Assembly (NCBI RefSeq): GCF_000745235.1
Contig: NZ_JQNL01000001.1
Span: 1,984,001 to 2,048,000, forward strand
Origin: Luteibacter mycovicinus
GTDB lineage: Bacteria; Pseudomonadota; Gammaproteobacteria; Xanthomonadales; Rhodanobacteraceae
Length of the DNA stretch: 64,000 nt
Direction of reading: 5' to 3'
The position numbers and the translations under genes are program-made. Position 1 is the first letter of the stretch, and each line of letters begins with the position of its first letter. The notes below the pieces were generated by a model, which searched no databases, had not been told where the DNA came from, and saw only the letters and a list, made by a program, of their open reading frames with translations. This document shows, one piece after another, positions 34,848 through 44,808 of this stretch.

Positions 34848-37583
34848 TCATGGCGTCACACTCCGCGCGGGGCTGTAAGCCGAGCAGCCCACGGCGTTGC
34901 AGGCACGAACCATGTAGGTGATGCTGACGGTCTTGTCGTGCAGCGAGCTGAACGACAGGTCGGGTCCGTTGTAGACCAGCTGATTGTTCTCAAGCAGCTC
35001 GTAGCGTGTGGCATAGGGTTGGGCGACCCACTTGACCAGCACCGTCACCTTGGTGCCATGGTAGGTGTTCGTGAACGTGGGTCCGGGAGGAGCCGGCGGG
35101 ATATTGGAGACGGTGACGACGGCCTGCCCGCTGTAGGGGCCGCATCCGCCGCCGTTGCACGCCTGCACCTGGTAGACATAGGTGCCATCCCCCCGGCCGC
35201 TGGTGGACCAATTGGTGGCGCCATTGTTCTGCACGCCGGTCCAGCCGCCTCCGTTCACGGACTCGATGAGGTTGTAGGACGTCGCTCCACCCACGCCAGT
35301 CCACGAGATGGTGTAGGCACCGCTATTGGTGGTTCCACCGCCGGCGATCGAAGGGGCCGACGACGGAGGTACGGTGACGATCACCACACCGCTGGTGGCA
35401 TACCCGCTGCATCCGTTACCGTTGCATGCGCGGACGCGGTAGTACCAGTTGCCCGACGCCGGTTCATTGATCGTCGCGCTGGTCGCGGCACCGGCGAAGA
35501 CCTGGACCCAGTTGCCATCCTGGCTGTGCTCGACCTGATACGAGGTGGCATAGCTGGAGGCGGCCCAGCTCAGCGCCACGGCGCCTGTCGAACTGCCCGG
35601 CGCCGTGATGTTCGCTGGCGCTGGCGGCACATGCGCGACCGTCACCGTCGAGGAAGCGGTGGGCGTGCTGCAACCGTTCGCATTACACGCTGCCACACGG
35701 AATTGATAACTGCCGTCCGCCGGGCCGCTGACGGTCGTGCTGGTGGACGCGCCGGTGTAAAGCGTGGCCCAGGCGCCACTGTTGACCGACTGCTCGACCG
35801 TGTAGCTGGTCGCATGGCTCGCGGCCGACCAGCTCACGGCAATGCTCGACAGGTCCTGAGCCGCGGCCGCCGTGACGGTAGCGGGCGCGCCGGGGGCCAG
35901 CGTCGACGGCGGCACCACGAAGGAACCCGACCCTGAGAGCAGCGTGTTCTCACCGCCGACGGGCGAGATGCCGTGGACGTAGATGGCCTCGCCCGCGTAC
36001 TCGCCGCGCTGCTCTTCTGTGAGCGGGATGCTGAAGCGATGCTTGGTGCCGGTCGAGTGGCAATCGGCCTGGATCGTCTCCTCACTATCCAGGTTGGCGG
36101 TGAACGCACCGATACCCGTGCCGGAACCGGCCGGACCGCCGACGTAAAGGTGCACATCCACCGACGCGGCCAGTCCGCTGGCGCATGCCCATCCCGTGAT
36201 GACTGCGTCGGTGCCGGTGCTTACGCCTTCGATGGTCCCGAGGATGACCGAGGTGGCAGCTTTGCGGCTGGCCACCAGCTTCTTGCCCAGATAGACAAAA
36301 CTGGTGCCCGCCGTGGTCGCGTTGTCGTATTGCCACATCAGCTGCCCTGCGCTGTTGTAGGCGTAGTAGGTCGTGCCTTGAGGCGTTACCGCCTTCACCC
36401 GGTGGCCCGACGCGTCGTAGAGATAGTCGCCCTTTCCGTCGACGGACAGCAGTCGATTGGCCAGGTCGAAGGTCATCGCCTGCGTGTCTTTCTTGGTCGT
36501 ATTGCCCTGGGCGTCGTAGGTGAAACTGTGCACCGTCGCCCCATTGTTGCTGATCGAGGCCAGGCGATTGTTCGCGTCGTAGGTGTAGGTGTTCGTCCCG
36601 TTGCTGTCGGTCAGGCTGCGGATGTTGTTGAGGGTATCGTAGGTGTAGCTTTCCGTACCCCAAAGATTGTGGGCGGTGACCGACATCAAGCGACTCAGAC
36701 CATCGTAGGTCATGGTGCGCGTGCGTTGATCCGACCCCGACTGGTCGGTGATGCCGACGATGTTCCCCACGGCGTCGTACGTCATGTCTTCGCTCACCGC
36801 CGGCTGAGCGGCAGAGCCAAAACTGAAATTCAGCAGGAGCTTGCGATCGTTTTGTTCGGCGGAATAGACCGCGCCGTTGCCCAGCGTCGCCGCTTGCAGC
36901 TCTCCGTTGGCAAAATAGGTCGCGCCCGTCGCATACGCACCTGCCGTCGTCGGCTGACCCAGCGCGTTCGGCGTGGCCGCAACGGTGGTGCCATCGGGAT
37001 ATTGCGTGCTCGCCAGGCTTCCGTTGCCGTCGTAGCCATAGCCCAGGGTCCACGACCAACCGTCCACCGAGAGCACCTCGGCCGTCAGTAGCCCAAGCTT
37101 GTTGCGACCGTATGCCCACGATGCCGAACCGGTGGCATTGGCGTTGCTTCCGGAGCTGGCCGAGACGGCCGATGCAAGCTTACCGAGCGCGTCGTAGGTG
37201 AAGGTGGTCGCCAGCGAACCGTTCGGATAGGTGACCGAGGTGACGCGATTCATCGCGTCGTAGGCACTGACCGTCTTTGCCGAGTCCGCGACCTGATCGT
37301 AGCCACAACCATCCCCGTTGAAGGGCTGACCCGCCGCGGTCCACACCACGTTATCCGCCGCATCGTAGGCGGTCATCGTGCTGCCGGTCTCTGGCTCCCA
37401 GGACCGGCACACCCGATGCTGTCCGTCGTAGGTCATGGTCCGGGTGAGATCGCCTTGCACGACTGCCAGCACGTTGCCGTAGATGTCGCGAGTGATCGTT
37501 TGAGTGACGCTTTCCGGCGCTTCCACCTTCACCACGTTGTCGAAGCCCGGTTGGTCAAACACCTGGAAGTGACTGGTCGTCAC
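34848..37583 (-). pseudogene. YD-repeat/Rhs protein, downstream part, with C-terminal FN3 domains (split by frameshift)
   Basis: A 911-codon frame that could begin at GTG 37583 but has no signal peptide. It continues the YD repeats of the upstream gene (ITRDIYGNVLAVVQGDLTRT, MTYDGQHRVCRSWEPETGST, many YDA.N.V units), then ends with four fibronectin type III-like modules (each with 'ATSYTVEQS...W' and 'YRVRACNGNGCSGYATSG'-type strands) and stops at 34848. No Rhs core terminus or toxin tip is present in this protein. One extra G in a GGGG run at 37588-37591 separates it from the upstream half; repair would give a protein of about 1822 residues. Confidence 0.8.
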
Positions 37584-40317
37584 ATTGCCCCTTCGGGTCG
37601 GTTACGGTGCGCGCCCCACCGGCCGGGTAGGCCGTCGTAGACACCAGATTGTTCAGTTCGGAAAACTGGGTGGTGGTCACCGGACGCCCCAACACGTCGT
37701 AGGCGGTTCGGGTGCCCTGTACCAGCGCACCAAGGTCGAGCGTGCCCGACTGGGGATATGACTCGAACGTCTTGCGTCCAGCCCAGTCGTATTCGGTGCT
37801 CGACGAGACCGCCAGGGCACCGGTGGTGGCATCGGACCTTGTCGCCAGGACGGGACGCAGGAGAACGTCGAAGTCGGTCCGCTGACTCAGGTTGCCCTGC
37901 GTGATCGTGCGGACCCAATGGCTGCCGCCCAGCCCACGAGCATCGGCGGAAAACACATACGCGTAGGTCTTAGGCGCCCATGCGGTGCTGTCGCCCGCCG
38001 GGTAATCCACACGTGCAATGCGCCCGATGGCGTCGTAACCATAACTTGTCGTGGAACCGGCCTGATCGGTGATTGCAGCGATCTGCCCCAATCCATCGAC
38101 AGCCACCGTCTGGCTGGTGCTGTCGGGGTAGCCAATGGTGGTGGGAATGCCGCGGACGTAGCTGCCCAGCGTGGTGGTCTTTCCATTGCCATCGGTGAAG
38201 CTGGCGAGCTGGCCTTGCGCGTCGAACGTGTAGTCCATGACCTTCACGCCAAAGCTGTCGCGTTCGACCGGTGTCGCGGTGCCTGGGTCATAGACAGTCT
38301 TGCTGACTGTCTCGCCGCTCGTCAGGTTGTCTGTCTGCGAGGGAAGTCCGAGCACCCACAAGGCGGTGTTATCCGTGGCGGTCGACCGCTCACTGACGCT
38401 GTAGCCGAAGTTGTTGGATCGGGTCACATCCTGCGGTCGCGCAAAGACATCAAAAGCGGTGACATTCCACAGGTAAATGTCGGGCGTCGCGTTGGCTGCG
38501 GGGTCGACCGTCGTCTGTCGCGTCGTCATCGGCAGTTGCTCTTGCAACTGAGCCGTGTTGATGCGCTGCTGGGGCGCATAACCCCAGGGGTGAACGTAGG
38601 CTGCTGCCCGCGCGTCCAGTGTCGCATCGGGGTTCACATAGCTGTACGAGGTCGTGCGACGCAAAGCGGTGGTCGTGTCGCCGTCGAAGACCTCTTCCTT
38701 GAGCAGCTGGCTCTCCGTCCAGTCGTACCGGTTGGAGAAGGTGCTGCGCTCCACATGACCATCGGGATACGCCACATCGGTAGACACGGTCGTGGCGCAG
38801 GCCACCGTCGTGCAGTCTTGTGCCCAACTCTCGTTGGCCGCCGAGTAGCTGTAGCTCCACCCCAACCCATTCGGCGGCAGGCCCGTGCCGGTCAGCACCC
38901 GCTGCGTGATGGCCATGCTGTAGGACGCGTTGGGGATAGCCGCCCAGGTGCCCGGATAATTGGGCGTGGCAGGCACGTTCGGCCCGGACATGCACTCTTG
39001 CGGCACATACGAGCGCCCTCGTTTGAGCGGCGCGACGGTGTAGCTCGCTGCCAGGCCCGAGGGGTGCGTCACCGTGGCGGTGATCGGCGGGCTGTCCATG
39101 TTGCCCGGCACGCCAATCGCGCCGCAGGTACCTCCGGACGTACGAGAATCGATCCATGCGCCATTGAGCGGGTCGAGGTTATACCCCCAGCTACTCCCGT
39201 CCGGTTGCTGCACCGAGGTCAGCGTGTAGACCAGATTCGCGGTCGACTTCACATAACTGTAGGTCCACGTCCGCGTGCCCGCATCGCCGCCCTGGACGGT
39301 GATCGTGCTGACACGATGGCTGCTGGCCCCGGTGTCCGGATCGGTCTCGTACGTGAGGGTGACATGGCGACCGTCCGACGCAGCGATGTCGGTGACATCA
39401 TCCCCGCTGTAGGTGTAAGAAACCGAATTACCGAAGCGGTCTTCGATGCGGGTCACAAGCATCCGGCCTTCGCGGCGGGTGATGAAGTCCTCGGCGGACG
39501 CAAAGATGTGGATCCCGGCAAACGTCTCCGGGCCGGAACCGAGCGGACGCGTCAACGACGGCATGTATCGATAGGCGATGTGGTCCAGCCAATATTTGGT
39601 GCCATCCGGTGACACGGCCAGGAAGCCTTCGATGGATGCATCGTTAGCCGCCTGCGGCAAACAGCCCACCGCCCAGTTGGCGCGGGTCACGATGGGGTAA
39701 GCGAGCCCCGCCACGCCAGGCGTGGCCGTGTTCGCCGCAGACCGCGTCAGCAGATCCTGGTTGCCCTGACCCGGGATGCGCAGTTGGTAGCCCTGCCACC
39801 AGGTCTTTGGCTCCCAGTCGGCGCGCTCCGAATCGCCCGTGGGGGCGGCAACGCTGGGCGGTGGCCCGAAGCTCGAGCAGATCGCGTTGGGATTGCTCGC
39901 CGCGACCTGCCATCCGGTGACGTTGTTCTGGTCCGCCGTGACCGTGAAGATCTGGGGTAGTTCGATATCCCAGTCGCCGAAAGCGCGCGCCTGAAGATCG
40001 GGGCGATCTTCCACGCCGTGAAGCGCGAACGTGCGGCCGATGGTCAAGGCAGGTCCGGTGCCTGTCAGGGAGACGTCGGTCTGGCTGAAGCTGAGCGAGC
40101 CATCTTGCAACCCGATGCGTTCGCCGAACGGCGTGTCACCCAGCGGCTGGATGTCTTCGTTGACCTTGATGAGCTTTTTGTACTCATCCTCAGGCTTGGC
40201 GGTGGTCTGGCCGAGCGCAACGGTAGGCACGCCCGCCACGCACAACAGCATGACTATCCACAGCCCGCGCATCATCGGACGCGCATGGCGCGTCCACCCC
40301 TGATTCGTCCCTTGCAT
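37555..40317 (-). pseudogene. YD-repeat/Rhs protein, upstream secreted part (split by frameshift)
   Basis: A 920-residue frame starting at ATG 40317 (GGGGAA upstream). A signal peptide is visible at about 15-38 (MRGLWIVMLLCVAGVPTVAL). The N-terminal block GDTPFGERIGLQDGSLSFSQ, TDVSLTGTGPALTIGRTFAL is the usual start of secreted Rhs proteins of xanthomonads. Rhs/YD repeats follow (NSVSYTYSGDDVTDIAASDG, ITDQAGSTTSYGYDAIGRIA). The frame ends in GARTVTDPKGQCDDQSLPGV, where the last 10 residues come from the shifted frame: relatives would read DPKGNVTTSHF, which is the next frame. It is probably exported by Sec and forms the Rhs shell together with the downstream half, if intact in vivo. Confidence 0.85.
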
Positions 40318-41077
40318 CGCTTTCCCCAGCCAGTGGCCCCCTATCGAGCGTCCGACTTTAGAAATCAATTCGGGACGAGTACAAGCGTGTTCGTCTATGT
40401 CAAGAGCGAGTGAAAGCCATCAGCGTCGGTGCAAAACGTTTGCAGTACAGTGGGTTGCTTCGTACTTTCCTAGTGGCTGTAGGGTTTCGCCTACACAACG
40501 CGGTGGACGACACCTACAAGTCGCGACTCTTCTGCTGAGTACGGCACCGGGTGCAGGCGGGAATGCGAACGAAGGGAACGGTTGCCTATCGATCGTCAGT
40601 CGCAGACGCGGCGATCTGCGCGCCTCGGGATGCAATGAAGATCACAGCGCTATCGGTTCAACGCGTCTAGACTTGCCTGAGCCACCCTGACAGAGCACCG
40701 CGGCTTTCAAAGGAACCAAAAGCTCACCTGGTTCGTCCTGAAAGCGTCGGTCTATTCACCGCGTTCAAGTTTTGCTGGTCGCAGAAGGCAATCGAAACGC
40801 CTCGACAAGGGCGATAGCACTTGATGTAACTCTGAATATCGCCGCAAGCTTCTTGCACGGAGCGTTTAACTTACGCCTCCGCACCCTCACCTGCCATCGG
40901 CTCTGAGCGCCACTTGGCATTAGGCAAGTTCGAGTCCCATCTCCCTTTTTCACGTCGGCAGTCCCGAATGCCTCCATCGAGGGCGTGCCACGTTCAGTAA
41001 GAATCCCAGACATGTCCCGCTTGCCGACAGCCCCGGCCTGCTGCATATTTCGCCCTCTTCCCGACTGAGGCACGCGC
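40318..41077. other. Gene-free stretch between the Rhs locus and the LysR gene
   Basis: About 760 bp with no frame that has a ribosome binding site, family motif or protein-like composition. It contains the upstream region, and thus presumably the promoter, of the Rhs operon, and the start region of the LysR gene at its right end. No tRNA, repeat or IS end was recognised. Confidence 0.5.
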
Positions 41078-41944
41078 ATGGAATGGAGCGACGTCCGCAT
41101 ATTCCTTGCCGTGCTCAGAAGCGGCTCCTACGGTGAGGCGGCACGTCGTCTCGGGGTAAGTCACCCTACGATCGGGCGGCGGATCAAGGTGCTTGAAGAC
41201 GAGGCGGGGCAAGCCTTGTTCCGGCGGACCTCCGACGGACTTGTCCTGACCGATGCCGGCGATGGCATCGTAAGTGCCGCTGAGGCGATGGAGCAGTCCG
41301 CGCTGTCGATGGAGCGCCGTCTCCTGGGAAACCACGAACGATTGGAGGGCATTCTGCGCATTGGATGTGCCGACTGGTTCGCGGCTCACGTGCTCGCGCC
41401 GGTGTTCATGGCACTGATCGGCCAGCATCCCGCCGTGGTTCCGGAGGTCATCGCGGGATACCGTTTGTCGGATCTCGCTCGTCGCGATGTGGACATCGCT
41501 TTTCGCATCGTGCCGTTTACCGAACCGGACGTGGTTCAGCGTCGCCTGATGAGCATGCCCTACGGACTTTATGGATCGCCCGCGACGATGAAGCAAATGG
41601 CCGACGACGCTGCATCCGTCGGCCTGATCGTCATGAATGAAGCACAGTCGCACTTTCCTGATGTTGCATGGATGCGCGACCGATTTCCCGGCGCTCGCCT
41701 CGCGTTCGCCAGCACCAGTCGGTCGGTGCAGGCGCAGATGTGCCTCCGGGGCGCGGGTCTGGCGGTCCTCCCACGCCCGCTGGGCGACGCTACGGCAGGC
41801 TTGCTGCGCGTCGATACCGGTGAGGCGCCACCCAGCCGGGACGTGTGGGTGGGATACCACCAGGATCTCAAGCGGATGGACAGGCTTCGCGCGTTGATCG
41901 AGATCGCGGACGCCATGCTCTCGACCCCCGATCAGGCCTCATGA
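41078..41944 (+). CDS. LysR-family transcriptional regulator
   Basis: A 288-residue regulator. The N-terminal HTH (about 1-60) reads MEWSDVRIFLAVLRSGSYGE, ARRLGVSHPTIGRRIKVLED. The C-terminal ligand-binding domain (about 88-285) includes LRIGCADWFAAHVLAPVFMA and DVDIAFRIVPFTEPDVVQRR. It converges on the EthD-SDR-VOC-hydrolase gene set on the minus strand and is 33 bp from it, so it is a candidate regulator, although not in the usual divergent position. Confidence 0.92.
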   Translation: MEWSDVRIFLAVLRSGSYGEAARRLGVSHPTIGRRIKVLEDEAGQALFRRTSDGLVLTDAGDGIVSAAEAMEQSALSMERRLLGNHERLEGILRIGCADWFAAHVLAPVFMALIGQHPAVVPEVIAGYRLSDLARRDVDIAFRIVPFTEPDVVQRRLMSMPYGLYGSPATMKQMADDAASVGLIVMNEAQSHFPDVAWMRDRFPGARLAFASTSRSVQAQMCLRGAGLAVLPRPLGDATAGLLRVDTGEAPPSRDVWVGYHQDLKRMDRLRALIEIADAMLSTPDQAS

Positions 41945-41977
41945 CGCACTCCGGTTGCCCTGTCTTACGCTTCGCGC

Positions 41978-42280
41978 TCAGAACTCCCTGAAGAGACTAC
42001 GAAGCACCACGGTCGAATCGGTGAAGTTCTTCACGTCATCCATCACTTGCCGGGTTTTCGGGTTAGCCAGGGCGTCGTGTACACCCTGCTCTGACGAAAA
42101 GGTGTAGACGCCGATCGAGATCCAGTTTCCGCCCTCGGCGTACGGGAAGAATGCTTCCGCCGATTGAAGCCCATGCTCGCCCCAGCACGCCCTGGCCAAC
42201 GGAAGGTGCTCGTTGGCGTAGTAGTCCCGGTCGAAGCGCGTCCCGGCATCACCCGTGCAGATCACCATCATCTTCGTCAT
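41978..42280 (-). CDS. EthD family protein
   Basis: A 100-residue ferredoxin-like (dimeric alpha/beta barrel) protein: MTKMMVICTGDAGTRFDRDY followed by YANEHLPLARACWG, the HLPL segment typical of EthD proteins, then WISIGVYTFSSEQGV. EthD-like proteins assist degradation of ethers and related compounds, or act as small cofactor-free oxygenase-like proteins. It is the last gene of a four-gene minus-strand set (hydrolase, VOC, SDR, EthD). Confidence 0.85.
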   Translation of the reverse strand: MTKMMVICTGDAGTRFDRDYYANEHLPLARACWGEHGLQSAEAFFPYAEGGNWISIGVYTFSSEQGVHDALANPKTRQVMDDVKNFTDSTVVLRSLFREF

Positions 42281-42325
42281 CGTCTTTCACCTGTGTTTTT
42301 GCCGCCCTCGAAAAGGGGCGAGAGC

Positions 42326-43078
42326 TCATGCGGCGATGCCGCCGTCGACGAGAATGCCCGAGCCTGTGACGTAGGCAGCCCCAGGACCCGCGAGGAAGGC
42401 AACGGCTTCGGCGACCTCCTGGGTCTTCCCGTAGCGGGGAATGGAAAGGCTCGGGAGAATGGACGCGGCGAGAGAGCCATCGGCAGGGTTCATATCGGTG
42501 TCGATGGGACCCGGACGAACCAGATTGACGGTGATGGCACGAGCGCCGAGCTCGCGGGCGAGACCGCGGGTGAAGCTTTCCATCGCGGACTTGGTTGCCG
42601 CGTAGACCGCGATGCCCGCAAACGGAACGGTCAAACCCGCATTGCTTCCGATCGTGATGATACGCCCGCCGTCCGGGATGTGTTTTAGCACCGCCTGGGT
42701 GGTTACGAAAACGCCGCGCACATTGACGTTGAGCAGCAGGTCCATGTCCTCGAGGGACTGGTCATGAAAAGGACCCGCGACGAGGACGCCAGCGTTATTG
42801 ACGAGGATATCGAGACCACCCAGATCGGCCACGGTGCGTTCGACCGCCGCGATCGAGGCTTCCGGATTTGCCGCGTCGGCCTGGATGGCGAGGGCTCGGC
42901 GGCCCAGGGCGCGCATGTCGGCGACGATGGCCTCGGCCTTCTCCATCGACTTCTCGTAGGTGATCGCGACGTCTGCGCCGTCGGCGGCCAGTTTCTTCGC
43001 GATAGCCGCGCCGATGCCGCGTGCGGCACCGGTAACGAGGGCACGTTTACCGGCCAGCGGAAGGGATGAGTCGTTCAT
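42326..43078 (-). CDS. SDR family oxidoreductase
   Basis: A 250-residue short-chain dehydrogenase starting at ATG 43078 with AGGAG 8 nt upstream. It has TGAARGIGAAI (cofactor loop), VNNAGVLVAG, IGSNAGL with the catalytic Ser, VYAATKSAM with Tyr and Lys of YxxxK, and VRPGPIDTDMNP. All catalytic residues are present, in contrast to the SDR at 24880. It probably oxidises or reduces an alcohol/ketone intermediate in the same pathway as the neighbouring hydrolase. Confidence 0.93.
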   Translation of the reverse strand: MNDSSLPLAGKRALVTGAARGIGAAIAKKLAADGADVAITYEKSMEKAEAIVADMRALGRRALAIQADAANPEASIAAVERTVADLGGLDILVNNAGVLVAGPFHDQSLEDMDLLLNVNVRGVFVTTQAVLKHIPDGGRIITIGSNAGLTVPFAGIAVYAATKSAMESFTRGLARELGARAITVNLVRPGPIDTDMNPADGSLAASILPSLSIPRYGKTQEVAEAVAFLAGPGAAYVTGSGILVDGGIAA

Positions 43079-43146
43079 GGCAAGGACTCCTGTGGGCAAT
43101 CGCTTTGTCGCGGGAAGATCATGTCTCTCCAACCTTCTCGCATCGC

Positions 43147-43677
43147 TCAACCCTCGTCCTGCCACCGGCGAAGATCGGTCTGATCGTGGTAGGGCATGCG
43201 ATCCGGTGTGGTGATGAATTCCATCGTCGTACCCCAGGGCATCCGGCAATAGCAGACCTTGTTGCCGGGGCCTTTCTCGGTCGCATAGGGAATGGGGCGC
43301 GGTGCGGTAAGCGGCTTGCCGCCCGCGTTCTCGAAGCGCGCCACGGAGGCGTCGATATCGTCGGTGTACAGCGCGAAATGCGTGATACCGAAGTCGCTCG
43401 CGCGGATGGGCTGTGCCTGCTCCGGTCCGTGCATCTCGAACAGTTCGATATCGGGGCCGGTCCCGATCTTCATCATCGCCTGAGCCCGGACGACGGTGCC
43501 GGGATAGGCGCCCACTGCCCGCTCGAACTCGGGGCCTTGTCGCGGCGGATCCTGCGGACCGAAGGACTGATACAGAAGCTCGGCGCCGAAGGCCGCCATG
43601 AGGAAGGCTTTCGCTGCCTCGATGTCCGGAACGGTGATACCGACGTGATTGACGCCGCGAATTTCAGGAGCGGACAT
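43147..43677 (-). CDS. VOC (glyoxalase/dioxygenase) superfamily protein
   Basis: A 176-residue protein starting at ATG 43677. It has two beta-alpha-beta modules: RGVNHVGITVPDIEAAKAFL with the first metal-type His, and GITHFALYTDDIDASVARFE with the second His, followed by KVCYCRMPWGTTMEFITTP containing the Glu of the metal site. His, His and Glu placement fits a metal-dependent VOC enzyme. The substrate is unknown; it lies between the hydrolase and the SDR genes (67-68 bp gaps) in one direction. Confidence 0.88.
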   Translation of the reverse strand: MSAPEIRGVNHVGITVPDIEAAKAFLMAAFGAELLYQSFGPQDPPRQGPEFERAVGAYPGTVVRAQAMMKIGTGPDIELFEMHGPEQAQPIRASDFGITHFALYTDDIDASVARFENAGGKPLTAPRPIPYATEKGPGNKVCYCRMPWGTTMEFITTPDRMPYHDQTDLRRWQDEG

Positions 43678-43744
43678 GATGGTTTCCGTTTGAGATGAGA
43701 GTTGGAATCGTGAGGAAAGGACTCGCTGGCGCACTTTCCAGGGA

Positions 43745-44605
43745 TCACGTGGCTTCGAGAAAACCGAGCAGCGCCGCGGCAACCTCTCCGGGCTGCTCAT
43801 CGACGACATAGTGACCACACCTCTCGATCGAGCCGCCCGTCACGTTCGTCGCGAACTCTCTCAGCATCGACACCATGCGCGGTCCGAACCGCCGGTCGCC
43901 GCCCAGGGCAAGAACCGGCATGTCGAGCGGCTGCGTCTTGTACTCCAGCGCAGCCGCGTGATCGCCAGCGAGCGTTCGGTACCACTCCATACCGCCGCGT
44001 GTGCGCCCTGGAAGCGCCATGGCTTTCGCGAAGATATCGATATCGATCGGATTGAAGCTGCCGTGGTCGTAAAAACGCTCCGCCATGAAGGCCGCGACGT
44101 AGTCGTATTCCCGGCCATGGATCATCCGTTCCGGCAGATCGCGATTCATATGGAACGAGAAGTGCCAGAGCCTTGCAATGGTCTCCTCCCACTCACTCCA
44201 ACCCGGGAGGGGAACGTCGAGCACCGCGAGATGACTGACCGCATCCCGGAACAACGCCGCTTGCGCCAGCGCGACCATGCCGCCTATATCGTGCCCGCAT
44301 ACCGCGTAGCGCTCATGGCCGAGGGAACGCATGACCTCGTGTGCGTCGCGTGCCATCGTCGCCTTGTCGTAGCCATCGAGCGGGCAATCGGAGAAGCCGG
44401 CGCCGCGCAAATCGATAGCGACGACACTGAGATGCCCGGCGAGTAACGGCATCACGTGATGCCACTCCCACCAGGTTTCAGGCCAGCCGTGCAGGAGAAG
44501 GACGGGCGGACCTTTGCCGCCGGTGACGGCATGGATCCTGATGCCGTTTACCGTCATCAGCTGTTGGCTGAAGCCCGCTACGGTCGGATATATGTCGAAC
44601 TTCAT
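43745..44605 (-). CDS. Alpha/beta hydrolase, epoxide hydrolase-like
   Basis: A 286-residue alpha/beta hydrolase. The oxyanion loop reads LLLHGWPETWWEWHHVMP, the HGxP form seen in epoxide and haloalkane hydrolases. The nucleophile elbow is CGHDIGGMVAL, with Asp in place of Ser, again as in epoxide hydrolases. The catalytic His fits ERCGHYVVDEQP. There is no signal peptide, so it is cytosolic. It is the first gene of the four-gene minus-strand set; the substrate cannot be told. Confidence 0.9.
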   Translation of the reverse strand: MKFDIYPTVAGFSQQLMTVNGIRIHAVTGGKGPPVLLLHGWPETWWEWHHVMPLLAGHLSVVAIDLRGAGFSDCPLDGYDKATMARDAHEVMRSLGHERYAVCGHDIGGMVALAQAALFRDAVSHLAVLDVPLPGWSEWEETIARLWHFSFHMNRDLPERMIHGREYDYVAAFMAERFYDHGSFNPIDIDIFAKAMALPGRTRGGMEWYRTLAGDHAAALEYKTQPLDMPVLALGGDRRFGPRMVSMLREFATNVTGGSIERCGHYVVDEQPGEVAAALLGFLEAT

Positions 44606-44808
44606 CGAAGAATGGCCTTGGTTTGCACCGGCGGGTCGCGCCGATGCCTTTTAAGCTACCAAGAGGCGTTTGCTTCGAGCACTGACAAAGCTGCGCATTG
44701 AATGTGCAGATATGTTCGGGGCGGATACAGCGAACGACGGCGCCGTGAACCGGCCTTCCGGACAACTCACTGGGGAGAAGGCGTCGCGTGACCCACATCA
44801 CGACCCTG

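Noticed and set aside
35973..37091. Plus-strand frame of 372 codons within the Rhs shell
   Set aside because: Antisense to YD repeats; Arg/Val/Gly-rich shadow.
40994..41860. Minus-strand frame of 288 codons
   Set aside because: Antisense to the LysR gene; no ribosome binding site or motif.
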